A DNA stretch of 64,000 bases from Brevundimonas pishanensis. Lineage in GTDB: Bacteria > Pseudomonadota > Alphaproteobacteria > Caulobacterales > Caulobacteraceae. The stretch covers positions 372,001 to 436,000 of the forward strand of contig NZ_JAJKBG010000003.1 of NCBI RefSeq assembly GCF_022750635.1, read 5' to 3'. The notes below the pieces were generated by a model, which searched no databases, was not told the DNA's origin, and saw nothing but the letters and a program-made list of their open reading frames with translations. This document shows, piece after piece, positions 18,225 through 26,827 of the stretch. Within the stretch, counting starts at the first letter, position 1. Each line of letters begins with the position of its first letter. Made by a program: the position numbers and the translations under genes.

Positions 18225-19634
18225 ATGGCGTTTTGGAGCCGTCGCCGTTCAATCGAAGCGATGCTAGCACCGCATGACGGGCCTACGTTGAAAAAAACGC
18301 TGGGGTGGCCGCATCTGATGGCGCTGGGTGTCGGCGCTATTGTGGGCACCGGTATTTTGACCCTGATTGGCGTGGGTGCCGGTCTTGCCGGTCCGGCCGT
18401 TCTTATCAGCTTTGCGCTGGCCGGTGCGGTTTGCGCCTGTGCCGCGCTGTCTTACGCCGAGCTTTCGACCATCATGCCGGCGTCGGGTAGCGCCTACAGC
18501 TATTCCTATGTCGCATTGGGCGAGCTGCTGGCGTGGATCGTCGGCTGGTCGCTCATTCTCGAATATTCGCTGGTGGTGTCGGCAGTGGCCGTCGGCTGGG
18601 CAGGCTATGCTGCGCCGTTTCTGCAGGAATGGGGCGTGCCGACCGCGCTCTTGGTCGGACCGCACGTCGAGGGCGGCCTGATCAATCTTCCAGCGGTTGG
18701 TATCATTGCCGTAGTCGCCGGTTTGCTGCTGCTGGGCACCAAAGAGAGCGCGACGCTGAATGCCGTGCTGGTGGCGGTGAAGATTGCCGCGCTGGTGGCG
18801 TTTGTCGCGCTGTCGCTGCCGCACTTCGATTCCGCCAACTTCACTCCCTTCATGCCTAACGGGTTTGGTGCGCCGTTCGTGCAGACCGGCGTGATGGCTG
18901 CGGCCTCGATCATCTTCTTCGCCTTCTATGGCTTTGACGCCATCGCCACGGCGGCCGAGGACACCAAGAAGCCGGAACGCGATCTGGCCATCGGCATCGT
19001 CGGTTCGATGGTGATCTGCACCATCCTGTACATTCTGGTGGCCGCGTCGGCGATTGGCGCTGCACCGGTTGCGCGCTTTGCCGAAAGCCCCGAACCGCTA
19101 GCCCTGATCCTGCGCGATCTGGGGCAAGGTGCGGCAGCCAAGTGGATCGCAGCCGCAGCCGTGGTGGCCCTGCCGACCGTTCTGCTGGCCTTCCTGTTCG
19201 GTCAGTCGCGCATCTTCCTTGGCATGGCCCGTGACGGCCTGCTGCCGCACAGCCTCGCCAAGATCTCTCCGCGTGGCGTGCCGGTCATCGTTACGGTGTT
19301 CACGGCCATCGTGGTCGCCTTCCTTGCAGGCGTTATGCGTCTGGATGAACTGGCCTCGCTGGCGAACGCCGGCACGCTGACGGCCTTTGCCGCAGTGGGA
19401 CTCAGCCTGATCGTGCTGCGTGTTCGCGAACCCAATCGCGAACGCAAGTTCAAGGCTCCGCTGTGGCCCGTGGTTGGCGGCTTCACCATTATTGGTTGCC
19501 TGTTCTTCATGACCAGCCTGAAGGCTTCGACCCAGCTGTGGTTCATCGCGTGGAACGTGCTGGGCCTTATCGTCTATTTCGTCTGGTCGTCGCGTAACTC
19601 GCGTCTGGCCAAAGGCGAGGAGACGCAGGCCTGA
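18225..19634 (+). CDS. Amino-acid/polyamine (APC) family permease
   Basis: 469-aa inner-membrane transporter with about 12 hydrophobic spans. The APC signature GVGAIVGTGILTLIGVGAG occurs in the first span, with further conserved pieces FAFYGFDAIATAAEDTKKPERD and FGQSRIFLGMARDGLLP. Closest in style to the cationic-amino-acid transporter subgroup (YfnA-like), so import of amino acids by proton symport is likely. The start is supported by GGGGAG upstream. The stop overlaps the start of the next gene (TGATG), so it is co-translated with the Hpt-domain protein. Confidence 0.9.
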   Translation: MAFWSRRRSIEAMLAPHDGPTLKKTLGWPHLMALGVGAIVGTGILTLIGVGAGLAGPAVLISFALAGAVCACAALSYAELSTIMPASGSAYSYSYVALGELLAWIVGWSLILEYSLVVSAVAVGWAGYAAPFLQEWGVPTALLVGPHVEGGLINLPAVGIIAVVAGLLLLGTKESATLNAVLVAVKIAALVAFVALSLPHFDSANFTPFMPNGFGAPFVQTGVMAAASIIFFAFYGFDAIATAAEDTKKPERDLAIGIVGSMVICTILYILVAASAIGAAPVARFAESPEPLALILRDLGQGAAAKWIAAAAVVALPTVLLAFLFGQSRIFLGMARDGLLPHSLAKISPRGVPVIVTVFTAIVVAFLAGVMRLDELASLANAGTLTAFAAVGLSLIVLRVREPNRERKFKAPLWPVVGGFTIIGCLFFMTSLKASTQLWFIAWNVLGLIVYFVWSSRNSRLAKGEETQA

Positions 19635-19987
19635 TGGCGCGCCGGGATCTGACGGGGGTGGTGGATTTCTCGGTCCTCGAGGCCGCGACCGCTGGCATTG
19701 ATGATATCAGCGACGAGATTCTGGGCCTGTTTATGCATCAGGCTTCGATCTGGTCGCCCATGCTGACGACGGATCAGGACGGGTGGCGTGACGCTGCCCA
19801 CACCCTGAGAGGGGCAGGGGGCGGCATCGGAGCCAAGGCGCTGGCCGAAGTCTGCGCCGAAGCTGAAGCCGCCGACGAGGCATCCGCCGAGGGCGTGTTG
19901 ATGCGGGTACGCGATGCCCTCGATCTGGCCCTGGCGGATGTGGCGGCCTATCGGCACGAACTGGCGCTCAAGAGCCTGAAGGGCTGA
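19634..19987 (+). CDS. Stand-alone Hpt (histidine phosphotransfer) domain protein
   Basis: 117-aa all-helical protein with the Hpt core DAAHTLRGAGGGIGAKAL, whose histidine would carry the phosphoryl group between receivers. There is no kinase or output domain. It overlaps the permease stop by one base and is followed by a strong terminator. Pairing with a transporter is unusual for an Hpt protein. The nearby hybrid kinase (15.3-17.8 kb), which lacks an Hpt domain, is a plausible partner. Confidence 0.8.
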   Translation: MARRDLTGVVDFSVLEAATAGIDDISDEILGLFMHQASIWSPMLTTDQDGWRDAAHTLRGAGGGIGAKALAEVCAEAEAADEASAEGVLMRVRDALDLALADVAAYRHELALKSLKG

Positions 19988-20010
19988 GAGCCAAGAGTTC
20001 ATAAAACGGA

Positions 20011-20038
20011 AAGGCCGCTCGCCTGAGCGGCCTTTTTC
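20011..20038 (+). terminator. Terminator after the Hpt gene
   Basis: AAGGCCGCTC / GAGCGGCCTT perfect stem, GCCT loop, T-run. Confidence 0.92.
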
Positions 20039-20166
20039 GTTGAAAACACAGGAAAAGTTCGACCTCAAGGTTGTATTTTACCCGATGCCCTCAGCGGGCT
20101 TTCCGTCCGAAAGGTTATGGTAAGGCTTAGGCCCTTAGCGACGCCCCAACTTTAGGGGAATTCAGA

Positions 20167-22437
20167 ATGAATCAGTCGCTGGCACTGCGCCAAAAGATGC
20201 GCACCGCCTTGTTGTCCACCACCGGCGTTTTTGTGGCGAGCCTGCTGCTACCGGGGTCTGCATTGGCCGTTCCCGTCATAGATCGGGTGTCGAACGGACA
20301 AGTCGTCGATGCCGGTCACGGCTATTTCTATGACGACGTGATCGTAGAGAACGCGGGCTCGCGCCTTCACGGAAATGAGGTTCGGTTCATCAACGCCGGT
20401 CAACTGACGATTGATGACCACGGCCGCGGGGACTTCCAATATCTCGGTCTCGGCAACGACGCACTGGGTGGTAGCGTGTTGGTCACCAATGGTGGTCAGT
20501 TGCATGTCGCGCAGGATTTGGTCGCCGGCTACGGCATCGGAGGCTACGGCACTGTAACGGTGGACGGCGCGGGATCGTTGATCGACGTTGGCGGCGACGT
20601 CGCGCTGCACTCATTCGATTACACAGAGTCGAAACTCGTCATCAGCAACGGTGGCCGAGTGGATGTCGCTGGCACGATCTACCTGAACTCGGTAGCCGGA
20701 GGCAGGTCCAGCATCTGGATCGGCAGCGGCCTGTGGAGCGAACAAGCCCCTGCTGGCGTGCTCAATGCCCCGCGGATCGATATGGGTTTGCAATCGGGCC
20801 TAATTTTCAATCACACGGGCACGTTCGAGTATGACGGCAGCATCACTGGCACCGGCTACGTCAACGTCGTGCACGGCCACGCCATCCTGTCAGGCGATAG
20901 CTCCGATTTTGGTGGATACACCTATTACAACAGCGAGACGCTGGAGGTTAACGGCCATCTAGGCGGCAACGTGAACCTCGGGAACGGCAATCTAAGGGGG
21001 ACCGGCACTGTGGAAAGGGTGGTGCTTAGCGCGGTCCTTTCAGGCGTGGTCAGGCCTCAGGCAACGACACCCACAATCGGCACACTGGATATCGGTGTGT
21101 GGTCGTACCTCAACGTCGAGGTCGATCCCGAACTTAACCGCTCCGGCACCTTCAATGTGTCGGGTCGCGCTACCATCGGGGAAGGTGCAGAGTTGCACCA
21201 TATCCTCGGCCGTAGTTCGAACTACCGCCGTTCGTCCCGCTTTGTGGTGATCAATGCGGCGGGCGGCGTCGAGGGCCGCTTCGAAGTCGTTGGGACCGAG
21301 TACGCCTTCCTCGATATTTCGCTGGATTACACCGACACCCAGGTCATCATGAATCTGGATCGTAACGACATCCGATTTACCGACATTGCACAGACGCCGA
21401 ACCAGTTGGCTGTGGCCAGCGCCATCGAAGACATTACAGCCAGCGAGAACCTGTCGGATCTGGTGGTGGATCTGAGCGAGGACGAGGCCCGATTGGCCTT
21501 TACCCAGATGGCTGGTGACCTGCACGTGTCGGCTCGCTCGGCCATGCTGATGGATGCGGCCAACCTTCGTCATACTCTGGTCGGCTCGGTAGCGAACAAC
21601 GCCGCGTCGGGCCAAGGATATTATGGTTGGGGCCGTGTGCTGTCATCGGCTTCCGAGCTTGATGCGCGCGGCGAGAACGCGGCGCTGAAGTCTGACACGA
21701 CCGGTTTCATGGCCGGCGTCGACAAGGGCTTTGGCGATGCCATCCGTGCGGGTGTCGTGGTCGGATTCGAGAAGGGCGAGATGAAGTCGGCCAGACTTGG
21801 CCAGATCGATCGCGATAGCCAGCATCTGGGCCTCTATGGTCGCGGTGACTGGGGCAATCTGAACATTCAGGCCGGTGCTATTGCGTCTTGGCACGCTCTG
21901 TCGTCGCGCCGCGACCTCGCTTTCGGGACGACTGCCGAAAGCCTGAAGGGCGACTACGATGCCACTTCGGAACAGGTCTTTGTCGAAGCGGCTTGGGCGG
22001 TGCCGATGGCTTGGGCCACGGTTTCCCCTTACGCCATGCTGGCCCATGACGCGCTTGACGTGGACGGCGTGGACGAACGCGGCGGTGTTGCTGCTCTGAG
22101 CGTCGCAAGCAAGGCTCAGAGCCTGACCACGGCCGGTTTGGGCATGGGCTTGGATAAGTCGTGGGTACGGGCCAACGGCCGCTCTGCCACGGTTTCGGCA
22201 CGCGTGGGCTGGGAGAGCTATTCCGGCGATCTGGAAGCGGTCCAGACCGTTGCCTTCGCCGACAGCGCTGAGTTCGCGATCAATGGCCTGCCAATGGGCG
22301 ACGAGGCTATGGTGGGTCGCTTGGGTCTGGCGGTTCCTATCGGAAAAGCCGGTACCGTTTCGCTGGATTGGAACGGGGCCAAGGGTTCGGACCAAAGCCG
22401 CAACGCATTCACGGTCGGCTATCGTCTCAGCTTCTAA
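20167..22437 (+). CDS. Autotransporter (type Va secretion) surface protein
   Basis: 756 aa. Signal peptide about 1-36 (ALA|VP). The passenger of about 37-420 is glycine/valine-rich with beta-helix repeats (VLVTNGGQLHVAQDLVAG, KLVISNGGRVDVAGTIYL), typical of pectin-lyase-like passengers. A linker helix and a C-terminal 12-strand barrel of about 480-756 follow (YYGWGRVLSSASELDARG..., terminal YRLSF with the expected C-terminal Phe). No protease triad is obvious in the passenger, so adhesion or surface-layer function is more likely than proteolysis. Single-gene unit with its own terminator. Confidence 0.87.
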   Translation: MNQSLALRQKMRTALLSTTGVFVASLLLPGSALAVPVIDRVSNGQVVDAGHGYFYDDVIVENAGSRLHGNEVRFINAGQLTIDDHGRGDFQYLGLGNDALGGSVLVTNGGQLHVAQDLVAGYGIGGYGTVTVDGAGSLIDVGGDVALHSFDYTESKLVISNGGRVDVAGTIYLNSVAGGRSSIWIGSGLWSEQAPAGVLNAPRIDMGLQSGLIFNHTGTFEYDGSITGTGYVNVVHGHAILSGDSSDFGGYTYYNSETLEVNGHLGGNVNLGNGNLRGTGTVERVVLSAVLSGVVRPQATTPTIGTLDIGVWSYLNVEVDPELNRSGTFNVSGRATIGEGAELHHILGRSSNYRRSSRFVVINAAGGVEGRFEVVGTEYAFLDISLDYTDTQVIMNLDRNDIRFTDIAQTPNQLAVASAIEDITASENLSDLVVDLSEDEARLAFTQMAGDLHVSARSAMLMDAANLRHTLVGSVANNAASGQGYYGWGRVLSSASELDARGENAALKSDTTGFMAGVDKGFGDAIRAGVVVGFEKGEMKSARLGQIDRDSQHLGLYGRGDWGNLNIQAGAIASWHALSSRRDLAFGTTAESLKGDYDATSEQVFVEAAWAVPMAWATVSPYAMLAHDALDVDGVDERGGVAALSVASKAQSLTTAGLGMGLDKSWVRANGRSATVSARVGWESYSGDLEAVQTVAFADSAEFAINGLPMGDEAMVGRLGLAVPIGKAGTVSLDWNGAKGSDQSRNAFTVGYRLSF

Positions 22438-22442
22438 ACAAG

Positions 22443-22471
22443 AAAGGCGGCCCGCAGGGGCCGCCTTTTTC
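22443..22471 (+). terminator. Terminator shared by the autotransporter and convergent aroQ-type gene
   Basis: GGCGGCCC / GGGCCGCC stem flanked by A3 and T5, so it can work in both directions. Confidence 0.88.
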
Positions 22472-22491
22472 GTATGGGGTTGGGTAGGGGC

Positions 22492-22854
22492 TCAAGCCCG
22501 CGTCTTGTCCCAAGTGCCGTATTCGTGGGCAATAGAGCGGTCGATCAGAAGGCGCCAGACAGGCTCGGCAATCTCGGCCGAAAGACCGGCCTGGTCGGCA
22601 GCAGCCAGCACCTTTGACACCACATCCTCGATGCGGGTCTGGTCATAGACCGCCTGGCGGTTCGGCTTGATGCGGGCCGCCGCGTCCATGTAGCGCTGGC
22701 GCTCGGCCAGCAGCGTAACCAGAGCGCGGTCCACGGCATCTACGCCCTTGCGAACGTCCACCATGGTTTCGCACGCTTCCGGCGCGGGCCGCTCGTCGAC
22801 GGCGACCGACAGCGGGGATTTCACATCAGCCGACAAAGGCACGCTCCAGAACAT
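22492..22854 (-). CDS. Chorismate mutase type II (AroQ-like)
   Basis: 120-aa all-helical protein with the AroQ signature ACETMVDVRKGVDAVDRALVTLLAERQRYMDAAARIK and the second-helix segment YDQTRIEDVVSKV. It would rearrange chorismate to prephenate, or act as the related isochorismate-pyruvate lyase, whose family often starts with the same AC-T---VR pattern. The ATG at 22854 overlaps the end of the reductase gene by 29 bp. A GTG at 22824, just after the reductase TGA, is an alternative and removes the overlap. Co-transcribed with the reductase. Confidence 0.85.
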   Translation of the reverse strand: MFWSVPLSADVKSPLSVAVDERPAPEACETMVDVRKGVDAVDRALVTLLAERQRYMDAAARIKPNRQAVYDQTRIEDVVSKVLAAADQAGLSAEIAEPVWRLLIDRSIAHEYGTWDKTRA

Positions 22855-23629
22855 AGTCGCCCGGCTCTGCGTTGGAGCCTTCCTTCATGCCATAGGATTC
22901 CAGCAGCTCTGCCGTTTCCTTGATCATGGCCATCGAGCCGCACAGCATGACGCGGTCGGTGTTTGGCGAGAAACCGATGGGCAGTTGCAGGTCGGCAAAC
23001 AGGTCACCCGACTTGATGCGATCGGTGATCCGTCCCGGCGTCTCGAACTTTTCGCGTGTGACAGTCGGATAATAGGTCAGCTGGGCCTTGGCCTCGTCGC
23101 CGATAAGCGGGTCATCGTGGATGCCCTTGGTGAAGAAGTCGCGATAGGCGAGGTCCTGAACGTTGCGCACGGTGTGGCAGACGATCACTTCCTTAAAGCG
23201 CGAATAGGTTTCCGGCTCACGCGCGACCGACAGCCACGGGGCCAGACCCGTGCCTGTACCGATCAGCCACAGGCGCTCGCCGCCGGTCAGGGCGTCTAGA
23301 ACCAGTGTGCCGGTCGGCTTTTTGCCCATCAGCACGGTGTCGCCCGCGACGATCTTTTGCAGACGCGAGGTCAGCGGACCATCCGGCACCTTGATCGAGA
23401 AGAACTCCAGTTCTTCGGCCCAGAATGGGCTGGCGATGGAATAGGCGCGCAGGACAGGCTTGCCGCCGTCTTCACCCGGCAGGCCGATCATTACAAATTC
23501 ACCCGAACGGAATCGGAAATCTTCGGGGCGTTTTACACCAAAGCTGAACAGCTGGTCGGTCCAGTGGCGAACCCACAGCACTTCCAGTTCGTGGAAGGGT
23601 TTGGGTTTGGCAGGGGAGGCGTCGGTCAT
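22826..23629 (-). CDS. fpr: Ferredoxin--NADP+ reductase
   Basis: 267-aa flavoprotein that passes electrons between NADPH and ferredoxin or flavodoxin. FAD-binding motif RAYSIASP (about residues 61-68), pyrophosphate region VPDGPLTSRLQ, NADP-binding GTGTGLAPWLS and CGSMAMI. The C-terminus extends past the usual aromatic to end ERAFVG, as in Azotobacter-type bacterial reductases. It could feed electrons to Fe-S or haem oxygenases elsewhere. The divergent promoter region to the DPP-IV-like gene is about 100 bp. Confidence 0.93.
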   Translation of the reverse strand: MTDASPAKPKPFHELEVLWVRHWTDQLFSFGVKRPEDFRFRSGEFVMIGLPGEDGGKPVLRAYSIASPFWAEELEFFSIKVPDGPLTSRLQKIVAGDTVLMGKKPTGTLVLDALTGGERLWLIGTGTGLAPWLSVAREPETYSRFKEVIVCHTVRNVQDLAYRDFFTKGIHDDPLIGDEAKAQLTYYPTVTREKFETPGRITDRIKSGDLFADLQLPIGFSPNTDRVMLCGSMAMIKETAELLESYGMKEGSNAEPGDYVLERAFVG

Positions 23630-23733
23630 AGTCCCTAACTAGGGCGTTCGGAAGAATTGCGAAAGGCTGGGCGTACCATCCAGTTGCGTGATTTTCGGAT
23701 GACGGGGCGCAATTACGCCACTACTTTGCCGCC

Positions 23734-26013
23734 ATGCGCACACTTCTTCTCGCTTCGACGATTCTGATGGCCGCAGCGGCCACTCCGGTCGTGGCTCAAA
23801 ACGCCGCAGCGCCTGCTGCCGTCACGGCCCCCGCATCCAACATCCTGACGGTAGAGCGCGTGTTCGCCAATCCGTCATTGGCCGGTCCGGTCGCCCGCGG
23901 CGTCAGTCTGTCGCCGGATGGCGAACTGGTCGCCTTCCTCCGCTCGCGCGAGGATGACGTGGACGTGCTGGACCTGTGGGCCGCGCCTGTTTCGGGCGGT
24001 GATGCCTTCAAGCTGATCGACGCCCGTGCACTGGTACCGGATGCCGGTGAACTGTCGGAGGCCGAAAAGGCCCGCCGCGAGCGTATGCGCATCAGCCAGC
24101 GCGGCGTGGTCGAGTATAGCTGGGACGAGCAAGGTCGCTACATCCTCGCCCCGTTGGAAGGCGACATCTTCCTCGCTAACCGTGCCGATGGCTCGGTCCG
24201 CCGCCTGACCGAAACGGCAGCAGACGAAATCGACGCCAAGGTTTCGCCCAAGGGGGCCTATGTCAGCTTCGTGCGTGACCAGAATCTGGTTGTGCTGAAC
24301 CTCGAAACGGGTGCCGAGCAGGCCATCACGACCGAAGGCAAGGACCTGATCACCTGGGCGACTGCAGAGTTCATCGCGCAGGAAGAACTTGATCGGGACA
24401 CCGGTTATTGGTGGAGCCCCAACGAAAAATACATCGCCCTGCAACGCACCGACGAGAGCGGCGTGGACATCATCCCGCGTCTCGACATCGCCGGTGGTGG
24501 TGCTTCGGTGGTCGAGCAGCGCTACCCGCGCGCGGGGCGTCCGAATGCCGTGGTCGAACTGTTCATCCACGACGTTGCCTCGGGCAATCGCGTTCAGGTT
24601 GATCTGGGTGCCAACAAAGACATCTATCTGGGCCGCGTGAATTGGGCCGCCGACGGCTCGGTCGCCTATGTCCAGCGCCTGTCGCGTGACCAGAAAACGT
24701 TGGATCTGCTGAGCGTCGATCCGGCCACCGGCCAAAGCCGCGTGATCGCGACCCAGACCTCGAACGCTTGGGTGCCGCTCACCCATAACTTCAAGGCTCT
24801 GAAAGACGGCAACTTCATCTGGTCCAGCGAAGAGACCGGTTGGCAGCACCTGTACCTGTACAACAAGGACGGTCGTCGCCTGCGCGCCATCACGCGCGGC
24901 GAGTATCCAGTAAAGTCGCTGAACGGCGTCAATCAGGACGCGGGCGAGGTTTTCTTCACCGCCTCCATGCGTGACGGCAAGGAACTGCCGATCGAGCAGC
25001 AGCTGTTCAAGGCCTCGCTGAAGCGCACTGTCACGCCGACCGAGATCACGCCGCGCGGCGGCTGGTGGTCGGCCTCGGTGAACGGCACGGGTACGGCCTA
25101 TGTCGGCAACTATTCGGACCTGAACACCCCGTCGCAATCGGCGCTCTACACCATCGACGGCAACCGCGTTCGCTGGATTGAAGAGAACAAGCTCCAGCCG
25201 GGCCACCCGTTCTGGCCGTTTGCCGAGCGCCAGCAAAAGCCGACCTTTGGCACGCTGGAGAGCCACGGCGAGACGCTGGTGTGGCAGATGACGACCCCGC
25301 CGAACTTTGATCCGACCAAGAAGTATCCGGTCGTGATGCAGGTCTATGGCGGCCCCTCTGCCGGTGGCGTCAAACGCTCGTGGCAACCGGCCACCAACCA
25401 GCTTCTGACCGAGGCGGGCTATATCGTCTTCCGCCTGGACAACCGTGGCGAGGGTGACCGTTCGGCGGCCTTCAAACAGGCGCTTTACCTCAAGATGGGC
25501 CAGCCCGAGATCGAGGATCAGGTTCTCGGTGCCGAATACCTGCGCAGCCTGCCGTATGTTGATGCCGATCGCATCGCCATCATGGGCTGGTCGTATGGCG
25601 GCTTCATGAGCCTGATGGCGCTGACCGAGCCGAAGATGGGTCTGGCAGCGGCACTCGCCGGTGCGCCGCCGACGGAATGGAGCCTGTACGACACGGCCTA
25701 TACCGAGCGCTACATGTCCACGCCGCAGGCCAATGTCGAAGGGTATGCCGCCTCGGACGTGCTGAGCCGTCTGGACAATATGACCGGTCGTCTGCTGCTG
25801 ATGCACGGCATGGCTGACGATAACGTGATCTTCGAGAACACGACGCGCGTCCTGAACGAACTACAGGTCAAGAGCCTGCCGTTCGAGACGATGCTCTATC
25901 CGGGGCAGCGCCACGGCATTCGCGGCAATGATCGCCAATTGCACCAATGGCGCACCTATCTGGACTTCCTCGACCGCACCATCGGCACACGCGCGCCGAC
26001 GAACGGTCAGTAA
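23734..26013 (+). CDS. Dipeptidyl-peptidase IV-like S9 peptidase
   Basis: 759-aa exported peptidase, signal peptide ending VVAQ at about residue 22. The beta-propeller region is about 60-480 and the catalytic domain about 510-755. Triad: Ser620 in GWSYGGFMS, Asp695 in HGMADDN, His727 in GQRHGIRG. The double glutamate Glu217-Glu218 in FIAQEELDRDTGYWW binds the free N-terminus of substrates and marks true DPP-IV enzymes that release X-Pro dipeptides. Single-gene unit with its own terminator. It probably works in the periplasm on peptide nutrients. Confidence 0.94.
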   Translation: MRTLLLASTILMAAAATPVVAQNAAAPAAVTAPASNILTVERVFANPSLAGPVARGVSLSPDGELVAFLRSREDDVDVLDLWAAPVSGGDAFKLIDARALVPDAGELSEAEKARRERMRISQRGVVEYSWDEQGRYILAPLEGDIFLANRADGSVRRLTETAADEIDAKVSPKGAYVSFVRDQNLVVLNLETGAEQAITTEGKDLITWATAEFIAQEELDRDTGYWWSPNEKYIALQRTDESGVDIIPRLDIAGGGASVVEQRYPRAGRPNAVVELFIHDVASGNRVQVDLGANKDIYLGRVNWAADGSVAYVQRLSRDQKTLDLLSVDPATGQSRVIATQTSNAWVPLTHNFKALKDGNFIWSSEETGWQHLYLYNKDGRRLRAITRGEYPVKSLNGVNQDAGEVFFTASMRDGKELPIEQQLFKASLKRTVTPTEITPRGGWWSASVNGTGTAYVGNYSDLNTPSQSALYTIDGNRVRWIEENKLQPGHPFWPFAERQQKPTFGTLESHGETLVWQMTTPPNFDPTKKYPVVMQVYGGPSAGGVKRSWQPATNQLLTEAGYIVFRLDNRGEGDRSAAFKQALYLKMGQPEIEDQVLGAEYLRSLPYVDADRIAIMGWSYGGFMSLMALTEPKMGLAAALAGAPPTEWSLYDTAYTERYMSTPQANVEGYAASDVLSRLDNMTGRLLLMHGMADDNVIFENTTRVLNELQVKSLPFETMLYPGQRHGIRGNDRQLHQWRTYLDFLDRTIGTRAPTNGQ

Positions 26014-26025
26014 CGTCTGAAGCAA

Positions 26026-26058
26026 GGGCAGGGACCGCACACGGTCTCTGCCCCTTTT
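26026..26058 (+). terminator. Terminator after the DPP-IV-like gene
   Basis: GGGCAGGGACCG / CGGTCTCTGCCC stem (one G-T pair), CACA loop, then CTTTTG. Confidence 0.85.
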
Positions 26059-26093
26059 GTTGAAAGGCAGCCGAGCGGCTGTCAGGGGAACTC

Positions 26094-26288
26094 ATGAAAT
26101 CAGCACCACTGGCACTGGGTGCCGCCTTCTTGGTCATCGCCACGCCAGCTCTGGCCGCCAGCGGAGATGACGGCACCAATCCTGCTGTCTGGATCGCAAT
26201 CGGTGCGGCGTTTATGGGTGCGTTCACGGCCATCATCGGCGGTTTGGCGGCCGCTAAAGCCAAGAAAAAGAAGCTGGACGACAAGTAA
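26094..26288 (+). CDS. Small membrane protein with signal sequence
   Basis: 64-aa protein: a signal-like start (ending ALAAS), one membrane span (NPAVWIAIGAAFMGAFTAIIGGLAAA) and a lysine-rich tail KAKKKKLDDK that would stay in the cytoplasm. AGGGGAAC lies just before the ATG. It precedes another membrane protein gene by about 46 bp. Family not recognised. Confidence 0.65.
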   Translation: MKSAPLALGAAFLVIATPALAASGDDGTNPAVWIAIGAAFMGAFTAIIGGLAAAKAKKKKLDDK

Positions 26289-26334
26289 CTCAAGGCAGGG
26301 ATCGCCGGCGGAAGACTGGCGGTATCTAGGGCGT

Positions 26335-26802
26335 ATGATGGGCGACAAGCATAAGGCGGGCGAAGCGCTGGCCCGGTCGGGGAAGTCACACGACGCCTTC
26401 ATCGGTGATGCGGACAACTGGGCAACTTTCGTCCTGGTGCCGGTCCTGTCTGTCTCGTTTGCCCTTGCCGCCACGCCGCTGTTGCGGTGGTGGGACAAGT
26501 CCGATCTGGGTTGGCGAAAAGGCTTCCGCGCCATTTTCGCGTGGCTGTGCGCGTGGACGGTGACGATGATGCCGATCTCGTGGTTCGCCTATGGTCACGA
26601 CCTGCTGTCATTGATGACGGGTGCCGTGATCCAGATACTGGGGGTCGTCGCCTTTTTCCGGATGGGCCGCGGTCGTTGGTATCAGTCGCAAGCGGCCGGC
26701 GTGATCAAAGGAATCGTGCTCATGTGCGCCCTCCAGATTACGGGCACCTTTGGCTATGTTGTGGTTATCGGGATCGATCTGCTGGGCGCGCTCCTGACCT
26801 GA
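26335..26802 (+). CDS. Hypothetical multi-span membrane protein
   Basis: 155-aa protein with about four hydrophobic spans (WATFVLVPVLSVSFALAAT, FRAIFAWLCAWTVTMMPI, LLSLMTGAVIQILGVVAFF, LMCALQITGTFGYVVVIGI). I begin at the tandem ATG codons at 26335/26338; upstream sequence in frame is the out-of-frame reading of the previous small gene. The ribosome site is weak (CTAGGG). It converges with the CoA-transferase gene, 25 bp away. Function unknown. Confidence 0.55.
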   Translation: MMGDKHKAGEALARSGKSHDAFIGDADNWATFVLVPVLSVSFALAATPLLRWWDKSDLGWRKGFRAIFAWLCAWTVTMMPISWFAYGHDLLSLMTGAVIQILGVVAFFRMGRGRWYQSQAAGVIKGIVLMCALQITGTFGYVVVIGIDLLGALLT

Positions 26803-26827
26803 CCGTATTCGGGGCGGCGAGAGCCAG

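Noticed and set aside
23875..25806. 643-codon minus-strand frame opposite the DPP-IV-like gene
   Set aside because: Same reason: antisense of a codon-biased gene, no motif, no ribosome site seen.
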